NCBI GenBank assembly: GCA_027482985.1
Contig: JAIXVO010000472.1
Coordinates: 1-8,368, forward strand
From: Cyanobacteriota bacterium
GTDB lineage: Bacteria > Cyanobacteriota > Cyanobacteriia > Leptolyngbyales > Leptolyngbyaceae
Length of the DNA: 8,368 bases
Direction: 5' to 3'
This document shows, piece after piece, positions 4,777 through 8,368 of this stretch. The stretch's first letter is position 1; every line of letters starts with the position of its first letter. The notes beneath the pieces were generated by a model that was not told where the DNA came from, did no database searches, and was given only the letters and a program-made list of their open reading frames with translations. A program made the position numbers and the translations under genes.

Positions 4777-7335
4777 GTGTTTGTGTTGCGGGTTGGCGCT
4801 TTCCTGATTCTGTTGGCAACGGTCACGATCGCATCCCCAGCGATCGGGCAAACTCCGGCACCTCCCCCGCCAGCCGCCAGTCCCCCACCCCTGACGGATG
4901 ATGAATTGTTTGAACGGACGTTCGGGCGACCACGCCCACGCGGGGCACAACAAATTCCAGTGCCTTTCTTTATCAATGGGCAGGAGCAGGGTGAACTGAT
5001 TATCTTGCTCACGCCTGGAGGGTTACCTGCTGTGAGGTTGCAGGCAGCCCCTTTTCTGGTGAAAATCGCTGAAGTGGTCCGGCCGGATGTGCTGGATCGG
5101 TTAAAAGCGGCGATCGCCCCAGATGGCACGCTGTCTCTGGAAGCCCTCCGGCAGAGCGGCTTAGAAGCCGTGTTTGATGAACGTCGGTTAGAGTTACAAG
5201 TTCTGGTGCCAGCGGCGCAACGCCGCAGTAATGTGATTGGCGGGCAACCGGGATTGCCGCCAGAAGCCCGCAATGCCCTCCAGCCCAGCCCCGTCAGCGG
5301 CTATGTCAACCTGCGCGGTGGGCAAGATTGGTTGTGGTCATCTGCGACCACCACAACGGGTCGTCAGCCGTTTCGCCTCAGCCTAGATGGGGCAATCAAT
5401 GTGCAGGGGTGGGTGTTAGAAGGCTTTGGTGATTTTTTGGAACGGGATGATCCACAGTGGCAGCGGGGTGACTTACGCCTGGTGCGCGATGATCCCGCCA
5501 ATGCGATTCGCTATGTGGCGGGTGATTTAGCCGTACCAGTGACGGGGTATCAGTCCAGTATTCCAATGTTTGGGGTGACAGCAGCGCGCAATTTCCTGTT
5601 GCAGCCCTATGTGATTACGCGCCCCATTAGTGAGTTTCAGTTCTTTTTGGAACAACCGGCTCGCGTCGAAGTGTATACCAACGGGCGGTTGATCCAGGTG
5701 TTGCAACTCCAGCCGGGACCGCAGGATATTCGCAACTTGCCGCTGGGAACCGGTTTGAATGATGTCCAGTTAGTCATCACTGATGCGGTGGGTCGGGTGC
5801 AGCGGTTGGACTTTTCGCCAGTGGTGGGCGGCAACTTACTGGCTCCTGGATTACAGCAGTTCGCCTACAGTTTTGGGTTTCCTGCGCAGGATCGGCGCGG
5901 CAACCGTAACTATGATTGGTCGAGTCCGATTCTGACAATGTCACATCGGTTTGGCCTCAGTCCGGCATTCACGCTAGGCGGTTATTTTCAAGGCGACCTG
6001 GACCAACAAGTATTGGGGGTCGAAGGTATTTATGCTGCTCGTATTGGTAATTGGGGCTGGGATCTGGCAGTCAGTCGCGCGACTGATATCGGGACAGATA
6101 TCGCCACTCGGCTACGTTATGAATATGTCCAAACAGGTGTCCGGAACCCGGCGAATCGTACCTTTGGGCTGGCGTTGGAGTATCGCGGGGCAAACTTCAC
6201 GACTTTAGGCGATCGCAGCTCCTTCAACCAGGTTGGCTTAACGCTGGTGCCTGAGAATGAAACAGGTTTAGATCTGACGGCTTACTATGGGCAGCGATTG
6301 TTTTGGGATCTAACTGGACGGGTTAATTTACGCTATCAATTCGGACGTGAATCACCGGATGCTTATTTAGTGGCGTTGGGTTTGTCGAAAGTGTTTCGGA
6401 ATGGGTTAGGGGTGAGTCTGACGGTGAGTCAAAGTGTAGACAAAATGGGTCAGGATGAGCAACGGGCCTTTGTTAACTTATTCTGGCTCTTTCCCAGAAC
6501 CCGCCAATCGGTGCAGGCTAGCACGGATATTCGCAGTACGTCCCGACCTGAAAATCGGCTGACCTGGAATTACAGTGCGCAACGAGTGGTGCAGGATGTG
6601 AATGCCTCGGTCGGCTTAGCGACGGTTGCCGATGAGTATGCCCTCACGGGGAATGTCGCCTATACGGGCTACCGCTTCCAGACGGAGTTATTCCAGGATG
6701 TGCAGTTCCCCAGGGGGGCGGGGACGGTCGAAAATCTGAGTCGGTTTACGTTTGGCACGGCGATCGTGTTTGCCGGGGGGCGGTTCGGTTGGTCGCGTCC
6801 GGTCACGAATAGTTTTGCCTTAATTACGCGCCGGCAGAACTTGAAAGGCCAGAAAGTCGGGGTCAAATTAGGCGGTGATGATGACATTGCCCGCGCTGAT
6901 GCGCTGGGTGGTGCTGTGGTGCCCGATTTGCAGGCTTACCGCGTGTCTACGCTGCGGCTGGAAGCACCAGATTTGTTACCTGGCGTGGAGTTTGGTCAGG
7001 ATATTTTCAACCTGCTGACGACATATAAGAGTGGCACGTTGATTGAAGTGGGGACGGCGGCAGTCGTGTTCATTCGCGGCACGTTGGTCGATGCGAAGGG
7101 GGCACCCGTCATGCTGAAGGCGGGCGAGGTGCGATCGCTCACTGATCCCAAACTCCCACCCCTGACTTTGTTCACCAATCGGGTGGGGCGGTTTGGCGTG
7201 TCGGGATTTGCGCCGGGTCGTTACGAAGTGCGCTTCCTGGAAAATCCAGCGGCCACACTGCAATTTGAAATTCCGCCTGGGACGGTGGGTGTGTTCGATC
7301 TGGGCACCTTACGTCTGCCCACCGTCCTCCAGTAA
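4777..7335 (+). CDS. Outer-membrane usher of chaperone-usher pilus (FimD/CsuD-like)
   Basis: 852-residue usher that accepts chaperone-subunit complexes, joins subunits and passes the fibre through the outer membrane. The length is normal for the family. Rough layout: 1-24 signal peptide (cut near AIGQ); 25-40 a proline/alanine-rich linker; 41-150 periplasmic N-terminal domain (PVPFFINGQEQGEL); 170-290 and 348-760 strands of the beta barrel; 290-347 the plug inserted in the barrel (ARVEVYTNGRLIQVLQLQPG, then LPLGTGLNDVQLVITDAVGR), the most family-typical segment; 765-852 C-terminal domain (RGTLVDAKGAP, FTNRVGRFGVSGFAPGRYEV). I saw no cysteine in the protein, so the C-terminal disulfide of some proteobacterial ushers is absent. 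GTG 4777 is the first possible start after an in-frame stop at 4765. GTG 4783 has a better ribosome site (TAGGG, 5 nt away) and would remove two residues. It is separated from the chaperone by 340 bp. Confidence 0.93.
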   Translation: MFVLRVGAFLILLATVTIASPAIGQTPAPPPPAASPPPLTDDELFERTFGRPRPRGAQQIPVPFFINGQEQGELIILLTPGGLPAVRLQAAPFLVKIAEVVRPDVLDRLKAAIAPDGTLSLEALRQSGLEAVFDERRLELQVLVPAAQRRSNVIGGQPGLPPEARNALQPSPVSGYVNLRGGQDWLWSSATTTTGRQPFRLSLDGAINVQGWVLEGFGDFLERDDPQWQRGDLRLVRDDPANAIRYVAGDLAVPVTGYQSSIPMFGVTAARNFLLQPYVITRPISEFQFFLEQPARVEVYTNGRLIQVLQLQPGPQDIRNLPLGTGLNDVQLVITDAVGRVQRLDFSPVVGGNLLAPGLQQFAYSFGFPAQDRRGNRNYDWSSPILTMSHRFGLSPAFTLGGYFQGDLDQQVLGVEGIYAARIGNWGWDLAVSRATDIGTDIATRLRYEYVQTGVRNPANRTFGLALEYRGANFTTLGDRSSFNQVGLTLVPENETGLDLTAYYGQRLFWDLTGRVNLRYQFGRESPDAYLVALGLSKVFRNGLGVSLTVSQSVDKMGQDEQRAFVNLFWLFPRTRQSVQASTDIRSTSRPENRLTWNYSAQRVVQDVNASVGLATVADEYALTGNVAYTGYRFQTELFQDVQFPRGAGTVENLSRFTFGTAIVFAGGRFGWSRPVTNSFALITRRQNLKGQKVGVKLGGDDDIARADALGGAVVPDLQAYRVSTLRLEAPDLLPGVEFGQDIFNLLTTYKSGTLIEVGTAAVVFIRGTLVDAKGAPVMLKAGEVRSLTDPKLPPLTLFTNRVGRFGVSGFAPGRYEVRFLENPAATLQFEIPPGTVGVFDLGTLRLPTVLQ

Positions 7336-7353
7336 TATCAACCGGAACAGGGC

Positions 7354-8368
7354 TTAAACGGGCATCATGTTGGGCGCGAGCAGAGGCAGCTGCACTTCGA
7401 CCACGGTGCCTTGACCGAGGGGACTGTCGATGGTGAGTTCACCCCGGCAGAGGGTCGTGAGTTGCTGCACGATCGCTAACCCTAACCCCGATCCACTGGC
7501 AAACGGGTGCTCAAATTTTTGATAGGCTCCAATGCTGGCAATTTGATCCGGCTTCAGCCCACAGCCCTGATCGCGCACCTGAAGACAAAAGGTGTGTTCT
7601 CGTGCTTGGGTGATGACCGCGATCGGAGCGCCAATCTGAGAAAATTTGCAGGCATTATCGACTAATTCCTCCACGATTTTCTGCAAATTTTTCATGGAGA
7701 TTTGCACCGGGATATCTTCCAGTTGCAGTCGTAAATCGGCTTCTCGCTGGTTTGCTTGCGCCGCTTTCAGCGCACTATCTTTAACAGTGAGGAGGGAGTA
7801 ATCACAGAAGTCTTGGGCTTCTGCCAGTTGTTCGGGATGTTCGGCTAAGGCCAGCCGCGTGTAAAGTAACGTGTTTTGCACGACGCGATCGAAGCGCCAG
7901 GCAGACCGATTGATCAGTTGCGCGATTTCCAGCAATTCATGCGTTGAAATGGAGTCATACTTGCTGGTCAAATACTCGGATAACCCCACTAACCCAGTTA
8001 CGGGTGAAATCAATTCTTGCGGTAATGTCGTCGAAATTCCGGTGCGCAATGCTTGTAGCTGCTGGTGATAATGCTGATTCACTCCAGCCTGCCGTTCTAA
8101 CCGAGATTTGACGGCAAAAATCAATTCGGAATGGGTGAAGGGCTTCGTCAAATAATCATCAGCACCTAAATTCATGCCAATTCGCAAGTTGAGTTTATCG
8201 GCTTTCGCGGTCAGAAAAATGAAGGGAATAATTGAGGTGTTGTCTGCTGCTCTCAGGTTAGAGAGGACATCGTAGCCATGCATTAAGGGCATCATAATGT
8301 CGCAAATAATCAAGTCTGGTGTTTGGGTTTGAGCGAGTGCTAAGCCTTCTTTGCCATTGGCGGCACAA
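7354..8368 (-). CDS. REC-histidine kinase protein with substituted phosphoacceptor His, N-terminus cut off by window edge
   Basis: The frame stays open past the right edge, so about 338 C-terminal residues are present. The fragment begins AANGKEGLALAQ, usually near residue 30-35 of a receiver domain, so only a short N-terminal piece should be missing. The receiver has the phospho-acceptor Asp in LIICDIMMP (codon 8299-8301), Thr in FLTAK, and Lys in YLTKPF (codon 8143-8145). A short coiled coil leads to the dimerisation helix TTLPQELISPVTGLVGLSEYL. Here the usual PHELxTPL has Gln (CAA, 8017-8019) instead of His. The ATP-binding domain looks intact: EELVDNACKFS (N box, Asn codon 7654-7656), DQGCGL (G1), GSGLGLAIV (G2). 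No membrane segment is seen, so it is cytoplasmic. It would normally relay phosphate from its own His; with Gln it may be a pseudokinase, act on another protein's His, or work only through its receiver. It is convergent with the usher, 18 bp apart. Confidence 0.92.
   Translation of the reverse strand, partial: CAANGKEGLALAQTQTPDLIICDIMMPLMHGYDVLSNLRAADNTSIIPFIFLTAKADKLNLRIGMNLGADDYLTKPFTHSELIFAVKSRLERQAGVNQHYHQQLQALRTGISTTLPQELISPVTGLVGLSEYLTSKYDSISTHELLEIAQLINRSAWRFDRVVQNTLLYTRLALAEHPEQLAEAQDFCDYSLLTVKDSALKAAQANQREADLRLQLEDIPVQISMKNLQKIVEELVDNACKFSQIGAPIAVITQAREHTFCLQVRDQGCGLKPDQIASIGAYQKFEHPFASGSGLGLAIVQQLTTLCRGELTIDSPLGQGTVVEVQLPLLAPNMMPV

Overview
The window looks like chromosomal DNA from a cyanobacterium. 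Nine exact copies of the palindrome GCGATCGC (HIP1) occur in about 8.4 kb, and the signalling genes have the CBS/PAS and REC-kinase layouts common in that phylum. I cannot name a genus from the sequence.

Layout. (1) Positions 1-1846, minus strand: the N-terminal 615 codons of a large cytoplasmic sensor protein (CBS pair, coiled coil, at least three PAS domains). Its output domain lies beyond the left edge. (2) 1847-2572: a 726-bp divergent intergenic region. Its left part holds a nested set of complementary segments that would fold as one RNA with competing helices. Its right part is AT-richer and holds short repeats and small broken open frames. (3) 2573-7335, plus strand: a chaperone-usher type pilus locus in the order pilin-like subunit 1, pilin-like subunit 2, periplasmic chaperone, a 340-bp gap with three hairpins, then the outer-membrane usher. 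(4) 7354-8368, minus strand: the C-terminal part of a REC-histidine kinase protein, convergent with the usher and only 18 bp from it. Its phosphoacceptor histidine appears to be glutamine.

How the genes fit together. The two small secreted subunits are clear paralogues. The chaperone would hold them in the periplasm, and the usher would thread them through the outer membrane into a surface fibre. The set is compact: no large two-domain tip adhesin is present. Subunit 2 lacks the N-terminal extension seen in subunit 1, so it could occupy the tip. Hairpins after subunit 1, after the chaperone and before the usher suggest that the relative amounts of subunits, chaperone and usher are tuned at the RNA level. 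The two flanking signalling genes are on the opposite strand, and nothing visible proves they control the pilus.

The observations most worth a second look are the nested, switch-like RNA structure at 1974-2124, the His-to-Gln change in the kinase, and the adhesin-less pilus locus with an extension-less second subunit.
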